Assembly: GCA_026413805.1 (NCBI GenBank) | Contig: JAOAKE010000004.1 | Location: forward strand, 1-36,862 | Source: Microcaldota archaeon | Lineage (GTDB): Archaea; Micrarchaeota; Micrarchaeia; Anstonellales; Anstonellaceae | DNA length: 36,862 nucleotides | Direction of reading: 5' to 3' | Shown: piece after piece, positions 1 through 7,622 of the stretch | Layout of the letters: every line of letters starts with the position of its first letter | Numbering within the stretch: the stretch's first letter is position 1 | Notes under the pieces: generated by a model | Seen by the model: only the letters and a program-made list of their open reading frames with translations | The model's database searches: none | Told to the model about the DNA's origin: nothing | Program-made: the position numbers and the translations under genes

Positions 1-2
1 AG

Positions 3-488
3 CTTACCCTGTGGGATGAGGCTGGCGAGCAGGGGCTTGGCGGCAACGTCACCTTCAAGGTAAAGGTCAAAGTGACCACTGACGTAATGGACATGGGGGT
101 TGAGCCTTCTTTTCTGTCAGTTGGAGCTGGTCAGCCAGCGCGCTATACTATAACCGTGGTGAACAAGGGCATAGGAGCAGACACTTTCACAGTTGGCTCG
201 AGAGGAGTGCGAAATTGGCTTTTCCAACGCAGCCTCTACATCCCTGCAGGCACTTCTAAGTCCATAAGCTATGAAGTTGTGGGTGAAGAGGAATCAGAAT
301 ATTCCCTGAAGCTCTGGGCGCGCTCCTCCTCTTCTGAGCAGATTTATGCAGAAAGGGAGGTTTCTCTTAGGGTGCGCACAGACTTGTTCTCAGACTATCG
401 CGCAGTAAATCACGGCGTGCTCTTGTTTCCAATAACCCAAGCCCCACTATATTTTGTAGTCGGGCTTTTGTCCAACCTGCTTCCCTGA
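3..488 (+). CDS. C-terminal part of a secreted or membrane-anchored protein with NEW3/CARDB-like beta-sandwich domain (5' end outside window)
   Basis: Reading frame is open to the window edge upstream of the listed ORF; Ig-like pattern 'VGAGQPARYTITVVNKGIGADTFTV' and a hydrophobic C-terminal segment. Confidence 0.6.
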   Translation, partial: LTLWDEAGEQGLGGNVTFKVKVKVTTDVMDMGVEPSFLSVGAGQPARYTITVVNKGIGADTFTVGSRGVRNWLFQRSLYIPAGTSKSISYEVVGEEESEYSLKLWARSSSSEQIYAEREVSLRVRTDLFSDYRAVNHGVLLFPITQAPLYFVVGLLSNLLP

Positions 489-2156
489 GTGGTATTGATG
501 CGCAAAGAAAGTTATTCTGCAAGCAGCGGCTATGCTGCAGCAGCTATCCAGCGGCTTATTGGGAAAATCCCACCATTCAAGCCAAGAAAAGATAAAGAAG
601 GAGAGGCAGGGCAGCGAATTTCTGCTGCAAAAGAAGCTGCTGCGCTGTTGGTTGAAAAAAAATTTCCGCTCTCGCAGGTGAAAAAATCAATCTCAGAAAA
701 ATACAAAATCCCATACCTTAAAAATTCCGAAATCCTCCGCTTCGTACCTCGCTCGCAAACCGCCCTTCGCTCTTTGCTTTTGAAGTCACCCTCCCGCACG
801 CTTTCAGGGGTTTCGCCAATTGCCATAATGCCACCTCCTGCTTCTTGCGGGGGCAACTGCATCTACTGCCCAAGAGGCGAGAACGCCCCGCAGTCATACA
901 CAGGGTTTGAGCCAACGACAATGCGGGCAATCCAAAATGATTATTCTGCCAGCAGGCAGGTGCTGGCACGCATTCGCCAATACAATCAGCAGGGCCACCC
1001 GACCGACAAGTGCCACCTTATAATAATGGGCGGAACCTTCCTATGCGTTGGGAAGAGAAAGCGGCATCTATTCATGAAAGAGGCATTTGAGGCCCTGAAT
1101 GGGAAAAAGGCGCATTCGCTTCGCCAAGCAATAGATGAGAACGAGCATGCCCCTCACAGGGCAGTGGGGGTGACATTTGAAACCCGCCCAGACTTTGCCT
1201 TTGAGCCGCATGCAGACGAGATGCTGCAAATGGGCGGGACACAGGTGGAATTGGGAGTGCAGTCGCTCTCTGACATTGTATATCGCAAAGTGAATAGGGG
1301 GCACACCATCGGAGATGTTGTGCGCGCCACCGCAGTGCTAAAGGACAGCGGATTCAAGGTGCTCTATCACATGATGCCTGGGCTTTTTTCCACCCCCAAG
1401 CAAGACATATCCTATTTTCGCAGGCTTTTTAGCTCTCCTGACTTTCGCCCAGACATGCTCAAGATATACCCCGCGCTTGTTGTTGCAGGCACTGGGCTTT
1501 ACCAACTTTGGAAGGCTGGAAAATTCTGCCCCTATGGCACAGAAGAGGCAGCAGAGGTTATAGCAAAGGCTACGGAATACATCCCTCCCTATGTGCGAAT
1601 AATGCGGGTTCAGCGCGACATCCCCTCCCCTCTTGTCTGCGCAGGAGTGAAAAATTCCAACCTGCAACAAATTGTTGAAAAAAAGCTCTCCGAAAGAGGC
1701 AAAAGGTGCCGCTGCATAAGGTGCCGCGAAATCGGAAGCACTGCAAGAAAAGGTGCGCCAGTAAGGCAGCTTAACCTAAGCCTGCAGAGGATAGATTACC
1801 AGGCAAGCAAGGGCAAGGAGGTATTCCTCTCGTTTGAGGATGTGGAAAAAGGCCTGCTTGCTGCCTTTCTCCGCCTGAGAATCCCGCATAAAAGCCACCG
1901 CAAGGAAATAAGAGGCATTTCTTCAATAGTCCGCGAGCTGCACGTCTATGGGCAGGAGGCTGAAATAGGGCAGCGAAGCGAGGCCAAATTCCAGCACAAG
2001 GGATTGGGGAGGCGCCTGATGGAAGAGGCGGAAAAAATCACAAAAGAGGAGTTTGGCTTGGAAAAAATATGCGTGATTTCAGGGCCAGGGGCGCGAGGCT
2101 ATTACCGAAAGCTTGGCTACTCATTAAACGGGCCCTATATGGCAAAAAGAATATGA
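489..2156 (+). CDS. elp3: Elp3-family tRNA uridine-34 modification enzyme (radical SAM + GNAT acetyltransferase)
   Basis: Radical SAM cluster 'CGGNCIYCPRGENAPQSYTGFEPTTMRA', 'HLIIMGGTF', 'GVTFETRPD', C-terminal GNAT 'KGLGRRLMEEAEKI...SGPGARGYYRKLGY'. Confidence 0.96.
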   Translation: MVLMRKESYSASSGYAAAAIQRLIGKIPPFKPRKDKEGEAGQRISAAKEAAALLVEKKFPLSQVKKSISEKYKIPYLKNSEILRFVPRSQTALRSLLLKSPSRTLSGVSPIAIMPPPASCGGNCIYCPRGENAPQSYTGFEPTTMRAIQNDYSASRQVLARIRQYNQQGHPTDKCHLIIMGGTFLCVGKRKRHLFMKEAFEALNGKKAHSLRQAIDENEHAPHRAVGVTFETRPDFAFEPHADEMLQMGGTQVELGVQSLSDIVYRKVNRGHTIGDVVRATAVLKDSGFKVLYHMMPGLFSTPKQDISYFRRLFSSPDFRPDMLKIYPALVVAGTGLYQLWKAGKFCPYGTEEAAEVIAKATEYIPPYVRIMRVQRDIPSPLVCAGVKNSNLQQIVEKKLSERGKRCRCIRCREIGSTARKGAPVRQLNLSLQRIDYQASKGKEVFLSFEDVEKGLLAAFLRLRIPHKSHRKEIRGISSIVRELHVYGQEAEIGQRSEAKFQHKGLGRRLMEEAEKITKEEFGLEKICVISGPGARGYYRKLGYSLNGPYMAKRI

Positions 2157-2182
2157 CTCTCGCTCCTTAAAACAAGCAAGCA

Positions 2183-2626
2183 ATGTTGTGGGAGTCCTTG
2201 CTCACAAACAACTATGATTGTGACAACTCCTCATTTTTGGTGGCAGATGTTGCTTCAAGGCTGGGCATGCCAACATGGTTTCTTATTTTTCCTAACCATC
2301 TTGCCATAAGGACAGAAGATTTCTTTTTTGAAACCACTTGCGGACGATATTTCAGCTTGCCTTCTGCTGCAGGTAGTTTGCCTTTAAGCTGCAAAGAAAT
2401 TTCTGCATCAGATACCTCAATTGCTGCTTTCATATCCTACTCAAACAGAGGAGTTGCAAAATTCAGTCTGGGAGATTACATCGGTGCAATTGAAGATTTC
2501 ACAAAAGCGATAGAACTCAACCCAAACTATGCAGAAGCCTACTACAACAGAGGGCTTGCAAAAGTCAAACTGAAAGATTACGACAGCGCATTTATAGATA
2601 TCTTAAAAGCAAAAAGACTTATTTGA
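2183..2626 (+). CDS. Small transglutaminase-like/TPR protein (possibly truncated)
   Basis: 'DCDNSSFLVADVASRLGMP...PNHLAIRTEDFFFETT' resembles the Cys/His/acidic transglutaminase-like core; two TPR-like units 'SNRGVAKFSLGDYIGAIEDFTKAIELNPNYAEAYYNRG'. Confidence 0.6.
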   Translation: MLWESLLTNNYDCDNSSFLVADVASRLGMPTWFLIFPNHLAIRTEDFFFETTCGRYFSLPSAAGSLPLSCKEISASDTSIAAFISYSNRGVAKFSLGDYIGAIEDFTKAIELNPNYAEAYYNRGLAKVKLKDYDSAFIDILKAKRLI

Positions 2627-2645
2627 ACAAATGCGGCTGCCGGGA

Positions 2646-2672
2646 TTTTCAGCTTTTAGAAGCAAAAAAGCA
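2646..2672 (-). other. tRNA-Gly(CCC) intron 2, T-loop 59/60, 27 nt
   Basis: BHB: outer CCGGG/CCCGG, central TTCA/TGAA (4 Watson-Crick pairs), bulges AA|T and AA|T, inner GCTTTT/AAAAGC (6 bp). Confidence 0.88.
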
Positions 2673-2693
2673 TTTGAACCCGGGTCGCAAGCT

Positions 2694-2724
2694 TTCTCCA
2701 AACCTTTTTCGTTTTTTCAGGTTG
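2694..2724 (-). other. tRNA-Gly(CCC) intron 1, anticodon loop 37/38, 31 nt
   Basis: BHB: outer CGAGC/GCTTG, central TTCC/GGAG (one U.G), bulges CA|C and AA|A, inner AACC/GGTT. Confidence 0.85.
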
Positions 2725-2782
2725 TGGGAAGCTCGAATCCTACCAGGCTGGACTACAGCCGCACAGTATTCGTGTTCCAACC

Positions 2783-2812
2783 AGCTTGGTAATATAAAGC
2801 TTGGTAATATAA
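2783..2812. repeat. Perfect tandem duplication of AGCTTGGTAATATAA (2 x 15 bp), upstream of tRNA-Gly(CCC)
   Basis: Direct reading: agcttggtaatataa|agcttggtaatataa at 2783-2797 and 2798-2812; on the minus strand each copy carries TTATATTA, a TATA-like element. Confidence 0.9.
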
Positions 2813-2829
2813 ATATTGCTTGCAAAACA

Positions 2830-3075
2830 ATGCCATCAAGGCGCAAAGGCGCCTAGGCCGGAGACAACAAACCAATTATTGCAGCAATCCTAAGCTTCGT
2901 AATATCGGGCTTGGGGCACGTCTACCTTGGCAAGATAAAGAAAGGAATAGTATTCTTCATTGCAACAATCATCGGCACTTTCTTCTTTGTAATACCCGGA
3001 TTGATAGTCTGGGCAATAAATGTCTATGATGCATACATGGAAGCGCAGGGAAAGCCTGTTTGGAAGTTCGATTGA
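2830..3075 (+). pseudogene. TM2-like small membrane protein, reading frame interrupted by TAG at 2854-2856
   Basis: Frame 1 reads MPSRRKGA*AGDNKPIIAAILSFVISGLGHVYLGKIKKGIVFFIATIIGTFFFVIPGLIVWAINVYDAYMEAQGKPVWKFD*; TM2-like pattern 'AAILSFVISGLGHVYLGKIKKGI'. No ATG/GTG/TTG start between the TAG and the conserved part. Confidence 0.6.
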
Positions 3076-3113
3076 GGGAGACAAATTAAATTATTTTTGG
3101 GCGGAAGCTTTCT

Positions 3114-4112
3114 ATGAAGCTTCCGCGCCAGGCTATTTTTGCATTCAATGCCAACATAGACCATCTTAAAAGCGCGGGGGAAGAGGATATCCTAAAGATA
3201 GAACAGGAGTTTCCTGAGATTGCCTCCGCGATGTCTGAGTCTTTTTCATGGGGAGTCCAGCGGGAAATGGCAATTGAAGAGCGAGCCTGCAAATTTTTTC
3301 TTTCAAACTTTGAGTTTGAGATGAAAATAGTAGGAGGGCAGGCAGGAAATGCTGCCGAGCAAGCCTCTGCACTTGGGGTGGAGTGCTACCTGCACACCAA
3401 TTTTGCAAACAGCGACCTTGTCTCCCTCTTTTCGCATCCTGAAAAAATTTTCCTTGCATCTGAGAATGGCTTTGTGCGAGCAAATGAGTTGTCAGCTTTG
3501 CAGCCTTCTGCCCACCACTTTGTCTTTGAAAACAAAGAAAGCCGAACGCGCTTCATTGCTTCTTATGACCCATTCCCGCTGCACCCTGATTCCAACTTTT
3601 GCAGGAATATCCAAGGGGTGCTGCCACAAATTGACAAGGCATTCGTTGGCGGCTTGCACCTTGCCAAGTCCCCTGCACAACTGCAAAGGTTCTTGGATGA
3701 AATGAAAAAGTGGAAGGAAGCCAACCCCTCACTTTTGATTTTTTTTGAGATGGGCGAGTTTCTCTCGCGTGAAGTCCTCAAGGCAGCCGAAAGCGAGATA
3801 TTCTCAATCGCCGACATTGTTGGGCTGAACGAGGTAGAGCTTGCTTCACTTGGCTTTGAGCTGCACGACATTTCTAAAAATATAAAAACAGCGCTTTTTC
3901 ATACCCCTGAAGAGCAGCAGGTCTTTCCCCACGAGAAGACCAATGCGGCTGCCCTTGAATTTGCCCGCAGGTGTGCAAGCTTTTTTGCGCAGACCGGTAG
4001 GCGGGCAGGCCTTGAAGACATAGTTGGCTACAAGCCGCAATTTATTGGCTCGCCGAAGCGCACAGTAGGGCTAGGGGACACCTTCTCCTGCGCCTATTTT
4101 CTTGCAGTCTGA
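3114..4112 (+). CDS. ADP-dependent phosphofructokinase/glucokinase family sugar kinase (short form)
   Basis: 'AFNANIDHL', 'MKIVGGQAGNAAEQASALGV', 'FVGGLHL', 'VGLNEVELASLGF', and terminal 'KRTVGLGDTFSCAYFL' match the ADP_PFK/GK family pattern. Confidence 0.8.
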   Translation: MKLPRQAIFAFNANIDHLKSAGEEDILKIEQEFPEIASAMSESFSWGVQREMAIEERACKFFLSNFEFEMKIVGGQAGNAAEQASALGVECYLHTNFANSDLVSLFSHPEKIFLASENGFVRANELSALQPSAHHFVFENKESRTRFIASYDPFPLHPDSNFCRNIQGVLPQIDKAFVGGLHLAKSPAQLQRFLDEMKKWKEANPSLLIFFEMGEFLSREVLKAAESEIFSIADIVGLNEVELASLGFELHDISKNIKTALFHTPEEQQVFPHEKTNAAALEFARRCASFFAQTGRRAGLEDIVGYKPQFIGSPKRTVGLGDTFSCAYFLAV

Positions 4113-4141
4113 GCAGGAAGCAAAAGGTGCGACCGCCGGGA

Positions 4142-4160
4142 TTTCCACCCCTGCTTCGGA
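4142..4160 (-). other. tRNA-Gly(GCC) intron 2, T-loop 59/60, 19 nt
   Basis: BHB: outer CCGGG/CCCGG, central TTCA/TGGA (one U.G), bulges AA|T and AA|T, short inner CC/GG. Confidence 0.82.
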
Positions 4161-4181
4161 TTTGAACCCGGCTCGCGAGAT

Positions 4182-4213
4182 TTTTGCGGACGATTCTGCA
4201 AAAACCATTGCCC
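4182..4213 (-). other. tRNA-Gly(GCC) intron 1, anticodon loop 37/38, 32 nt
   Basis: BHB: outer CGAGA/TCTCG, central TTGC/GCAA, bulges CA|G and AA|A; inner helix weak (GG/CC). Confidence 0.82.
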
Positions 4214-4348
4214 TGGCAATCTCGAATCCTAACCAGGCTAGACTACGGTCGCACCGCAGAGTGGGATTTGCAAATTCCCATTTAAAACAATTGCGCTTTT
4301 TTTGGCTTCGCCGAATGTTTTTTATAATGTGTCTGAGCTTTTAGGTGC

Positions 4349-4978
4349 ATGAAGCGGTGCGGGTTCATCTTCTCACTGGACGCCTTTGTCGCATTCACAA
4401 TAATTACAATCACAGTCAGCCTCCTTATATTCATAATCGGGGTGCCAAAGGGCTACTATTCCATGCTGGAGCAAGCCCACCTTCTCTCATTTGACTGCCT
4501 GCAGGTCCTTTCTACCTCTTCTTTTTCAGGCTTTTCGCCGCCCACCTACCTGGACATAATTCTTTCAAATTCGCCGGGCCACCCCCTTTCAAGTGAGATA
4601 ATGAGAAACATTGTTGGAGGCAGCACAAATGTCTCGCGCAGGCCAATAATTCCAAAGGGATATGGGTTTGTTTTGGAAGACTTTGACTTCTCCACTGACA
4701 GCTGGAGGGTCCTTTACAATTCATCAGCAGACCCGCTTTCAGACCGTTTTGGAAAAGCCTATTCCAAGCTGCAAGCGTCATCAACAATCTTTGTCTCATC
4801 TTACAGCGTGCCTCCCTCTCCTGGAGAGTCCATGTATTGCTATATTTCTTGCAAGGGATACCAGCCAGACGGGTCTTATCGCTCCACTTGTGATGTTACC
4901 CCGTGCAGCAGGCCACTTGATAACTTCGGTGTAGGCGCAAACTCCCTTCACCTAGTCAAGCTCACAGTATTTGCGTGA
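4349..4978 (+). CDS. Pilin-like secreted protein (N-terminal 'FIFSLDAFVAF' hydrophobic helix)
   Basis: 'MKRCGFIFSLDAFVAFTIITITVSLLIFIIGV' short basic N-terminus plus single hydrophobic helix. Confidence 0.6.
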   Translation: MKRCGFIFSLDAFVAFTIITITVSLLIFIIGVPKGYYSMLEQAHLLSFDCLQVLSTSSFSGFSPPTYLDIILSNSPGHPLSSEIMRNIVGGSTNVSRRPIIPKGYGFVLEDFDFSTDSWRVLYNSSADPLSDRFGKAYSKLQASSTIFVSSYSVPPSPGESMYCYISCKGYQPDGSYRSTCDVTPCSRPLDNFGVGANSLHLVKLTVFA

Positions 4979-4982
4979 TATT

Positions 4983-6641
4983 ATGAAGAATTCAAGCAGC
5001 AGGAAAGGATTTTTATTTACTCTTCTTGCGCTCTCCATCCTGGGCTTTATCCTCATGGTCATGCCTATTTGGATTGCCACCTTTGAAAAGGCAGACCAGC
5101 GGGCAGCAGCCAGATTCAAAGGGGAGGCAATGCGCTCCCTCTTTCATGCAATTTCCGATGAAACCTTTTCTGATTTTGCAAACGCCTCCTCATTTTTTGC
5201 CCTGCGAAAGCTTACCTTGTATGCCTCCAATGTCTCCACCCCGCTTCCGTGGAAGGATTCAGCTGCAACAGACCCGCGCAATCCCCACACCGATGCAGTT
5301 GCGGAAAGCATCCTCTCATTGGTTTTGGAAGGGAATGCCACCCCCACATCTGTTCCGTTGGTTTATTCTGATGAGGAAAAGAACGCCTACACCTTTAAGG
5401 CTTGGAAGGACAGGGTTGCCAAAGCAGTAAACATGATGGGTTTCAACATCTCCTTTTCAGACCTTAAGAACTTCTCCTTCCGCCAAAGAGATGAATGGAC
5501 TGTTGAAGCCTATTTTGAAATGGAGATGAACATAAGCGATTTTGAAAAAACCATGCGCCAGTCCAAGAGGCTTCGCGCAAACGTCTCCTTTCCAATAAAC
5601 GGTTTTCGCGATGCCATGGTTTCAAGGATGGACGCTGTCCAGAGGTGCAATTCAGGGAGTTTGTGCACTAACTTTGTAGAACGACAGATATTCCGCAATG
5701 ACCAATATCCCTCGCCTGCGAGCTTGCAGCCAGTCTTGCTTAGCAGGCCGCCGCGCGCTGTTGGGGGAGGGGCAGGCTGGTTCTATGGCCCTATTACAAG
5801 CCTTTACCCATATGAAATGGAAATAGACCAGCTTGCCAACATCTCAAGCTACATCCTTGTAAGAAGCTGGGATGAAAACCTCACCAATTATGCCAACCTA
5901 TACGGAGGAATAATCATTACCAACCTGCCATCGGAAATTACTTACAATGTCACAGAAGGGAGCTGCGAGTACAACATTACTGAGCAAACACGCTGCATCA
6001 ACTGCATAAGGCGCTACACCTCAAACATGCCGGGCTGTGCTGCCAGGGTTGAGCTTGTTCCTGCCACCATAATAAACAGGCCTTTCTTGGAAATAGGCGG
6101 CTCAGATTGGATAAACGAAATAAGGGCGGTGCGCCGGGCAGGCCTTCCTGACGAGCGGTATGTCCTTATAGAAAACCAATATTCCCTGCCTGAGCAAAAG
6201 CTTGAGGGACACCACAGGCTGTGGGACTTAAGCAGCATTAGGGATGTTTTAATGTGCGGCTTTTATGTGAAAGGCAAAGGCCCCTCTTTCTTCCAGAGAA
6301 TGCTAGCAGATGCACAAAACATCAACAACCCTGCCCTTGGTATTGAAAGCTTTGTAGTAGGGACATGGGCGGGCGGGAGCGAAGACAGCAGCTACTCCAG
6401 CCCGCCACAGGATGCTTCCCATGAAACCTTCTCTCGGCTGGACTGGGAATTTTACAGGCGGTGGTCAGGCGAAAAGATAAAGGGCATGCCTGGCTGCAAG
6501 AGCCGCGAGATGTGCGGAAGCCCGGACAACAATGCCACCAAGCTCGGAGTGGGAAGGTTCACCCTTACAACCGATTCTATCGCAAGATATGGGCTGGGAG
6601 AGCTCTCATGCACAAAATATCCCCAAGCAGGATGCAGCTGA
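4983..6641 (+). CDS. Membrane-anchored secreted protein in pilin-like cluster
   Basis: 'MKNSSSRKGFLFTLLALSILGFILMVMPIW' N-terminal helix, long Cys-containing ectodomain; overlaps the 4349-4978 gene if a TTG start at 4971 is used. Confidence 0.65.
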   Translation: MKNSSSRKGFLFTLLALSILGFILMVMPIWIATFEKADQRAAARFKGEAMRSLFHAISDETFSDFANASSFFALRKLTLYASNVSTPLPWKDSAATDPRNPHTDAVAESILSLVLEGNATPTSVPLVYSDEEKNAYTFKAWKDRVAKAVNMMGFNISFSDLKNFSFRQRDEWTVEAYFEMEMNISDFEKTMRQSKRLRANVSFPINGFRDAMVSRMDAVQRCNSGSLCTNFVERQIFRNDQYPSPASLQPVLLSRPPRAVGGGAGWFYGPITSLYPYEMEIDQLANISSYILVRSWDENLTNYANLYGGIIITNLPSEITYNVTEGSCEYNITEQTRCINCIRRYTSNMPGCAARVELVPATIINRPFLEIGGSDWINEIRAVRRAGLPDERYVLIENQYSLPEQKLEGHHRLWDLSSIRDVLMCGFYVKGKGPSFFQRMLADAQNINNPALGIESFVVGTWAGGSEDSSYSSPPQDASHETFSRLDWEFYRRWSGEKIKGMPGCKSREMCGSPDNNATKLGVGRFTLTTDSIARYGLGELSCTKYPQAGCS

Positions 6642-6651
6642 AAGTGAGAAG

Positions 6652-7113
6652 ATGCAAGCAGAGAAAGAAAAGATGCAAACCTGCGCAATGCGCGCGCAAG
6701 CAGCAACAGAGGTGCTTGTCCTTGTGGGCTTTGCGCTTGCCTTTATTTTGCCCTTTGCATTCCTTTTTCTGTCTACCACCTGGGGCGAGATAGGAAAGTC
6801 CTCCACACTCCAGGCAAAGATTGCTGTGCGAACCATTGCTGATGAGGCAGGCGAAGTCTATCTTCAAGGGCCAGGCTCAAAAAAAGTGATTTATGTCTAT
6901 TTTCCATCGGGAGTGGTTGATGGAGGGTTAAACGAAGGAATAGTGAGGCTGACTGTGGAAAGAGAAGGGCTAAGGCAGGACATTGTAAGCTATACATTTG
7001 CCAACATCTCGGGCTCTCTTTCAGGAAAAAGAATAGCAGGGATTCAAAGAATAAGGCTACAATATGTTTTTCCAGGAGATTATGTAAACATAAGCTATGT
7101 TGATTCCGGATGA
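6652..7113 (+). CDS. Class III signal peptide/pilin-like protein
   Basis: 'MRAQAATEVLVLVGFALAFILPFAFLFLSTTWGEI' resembles archaeal class III signal peptides; start chosen at the internal ATG 6652. Confidence 0.65.
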   Translation: MQAEKEKMQTCAMRAQAATEVLVLVGFALAFILPFAFLFLSTTWGEIGKSSTLQAKIAVRTIADEAGEVYLQGPGSKKVIYVYFPSGVVDGGLNEGIVRLTVEREGLRQDIVSYTFANISGSLSGKRIAGIQRIRLQYVFPGDYVNISYVDSG

Positions 7114-7621
7114 GTTTATGGAAGTTGCAGTTGGCAAGCTTGGGCAGGCAGCAGTGGAGTTCTTTGCCTATGCATCGTTTTTCTTGTTCGTTGTCCTAGT
7201 GGCAACAGCTGTTTTCTTACAGATTCAACAGCAGGAGCTTTCAAAGGCAGAAACTGCCTTTGCCCAAGAAACTGCCTATGAGTTTGCAGACCAAATTCAC
7301 ACAACATTCATTGCTGGGTCTGGCTTTAGGCAGTCAGTCTCTCTGCCCCAATCAATTCTTGGAAGGCCCTACCAGATCAAGATAAGCCGAAGCGGAAGCC
7401 CAAATGTGAGAGAAACAGGGATGGTGTATGTGGAGTGGAAAGGGGCAGGAGGGCAGCTTAGCTTTTCAGCGCCAACAGTGACAACCGCCTATGATGCAAC
7501 TACACATGCAGGCTTCATTAATGTGTCAGGGGATTTTATAATAATAAATCCGGCGAGCTACCCCGGAGTAAAGCTAAATATTTCAAATGAGAATGGAAGG
7601 ATACGGTTCAGCAGGGGTTAA
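7097..7621 (+). CDS. Class III signal peptide/pilin-like protein
   Basis: 'VGKLGQAAVEFFAYASFFLFVVLVATAVFLQI' KxGQAxxEF motif plus hydrophobic helix. Confidence 0.65.
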   Translation: MLIPDEFMEVAVGKLGQAAVEFFAYASFFLFVVLVATAVFLQIQQQELSKAETAFAQETAYEFADQIHTTFIAGSGFRQSVSLPQSILGRPYQIKISRSGSPNVRETGMVYVEWKGAGGQLSFSAPTVTTAYDATTHAGFINVSGDFIIINPASYPGVKLNISNENGRIRFSRG

Positions 7622-7622
7622 G

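Larger units (their letters stand above)
2632..2762 (-). tRNA. tRNA-Gly(CCC) with two introns (37/38 and 59/60)
   Basis: Hand-folded mature form GCGGCTG-TA-GTCC-AGCCTGGTA-GGAT-T-CGAGC-TTCCCAA-GCTTG-CGAC-CCGGG-TTCAAAT-CCCGG-CAGCCGC-A; all stems pair; CCA not encoded. Confidence 0.92.
4128..4252 (-). tRNA. tRNA-Gly(GCC) with two introns (37/38 and 59/60)
   Basis: Hand-folded mature form GCGACCG-TA-GTCT-AGCCTGGTTA-GGAT-T-CGAGA-TTGCCAA-TCTCG-CGAG-CCGGG-TTCAAAT-CCCGG-CGGTCGC-A. Confidence 0.92.

Noticed and set aside
2623-2856. 77-aa plus-strand ORF
   Set aside because: Lies antisense over the tRNA-Gly(CCC) gene and its introns; the stop-free run is incidental and its end is the TAG of the TM2-like frame.
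2854-2856. TAG as pyrrolysine codon
   Set aside because: No pylS, tRNA-Pyl or other TAG-interrupted gene is visible in the window; pseudogene, alternative start or sequencing error is simpler.
4141-4160. Alternative T-arm fold of tRNA-Gly(GCC) with TCCG/TGGA central helix and AAG bulge
   Set aside because: Splicing there would leave an oversized T-loop; the 59/60 register gives an exact TTCAAAT loop and matches the other two genes.
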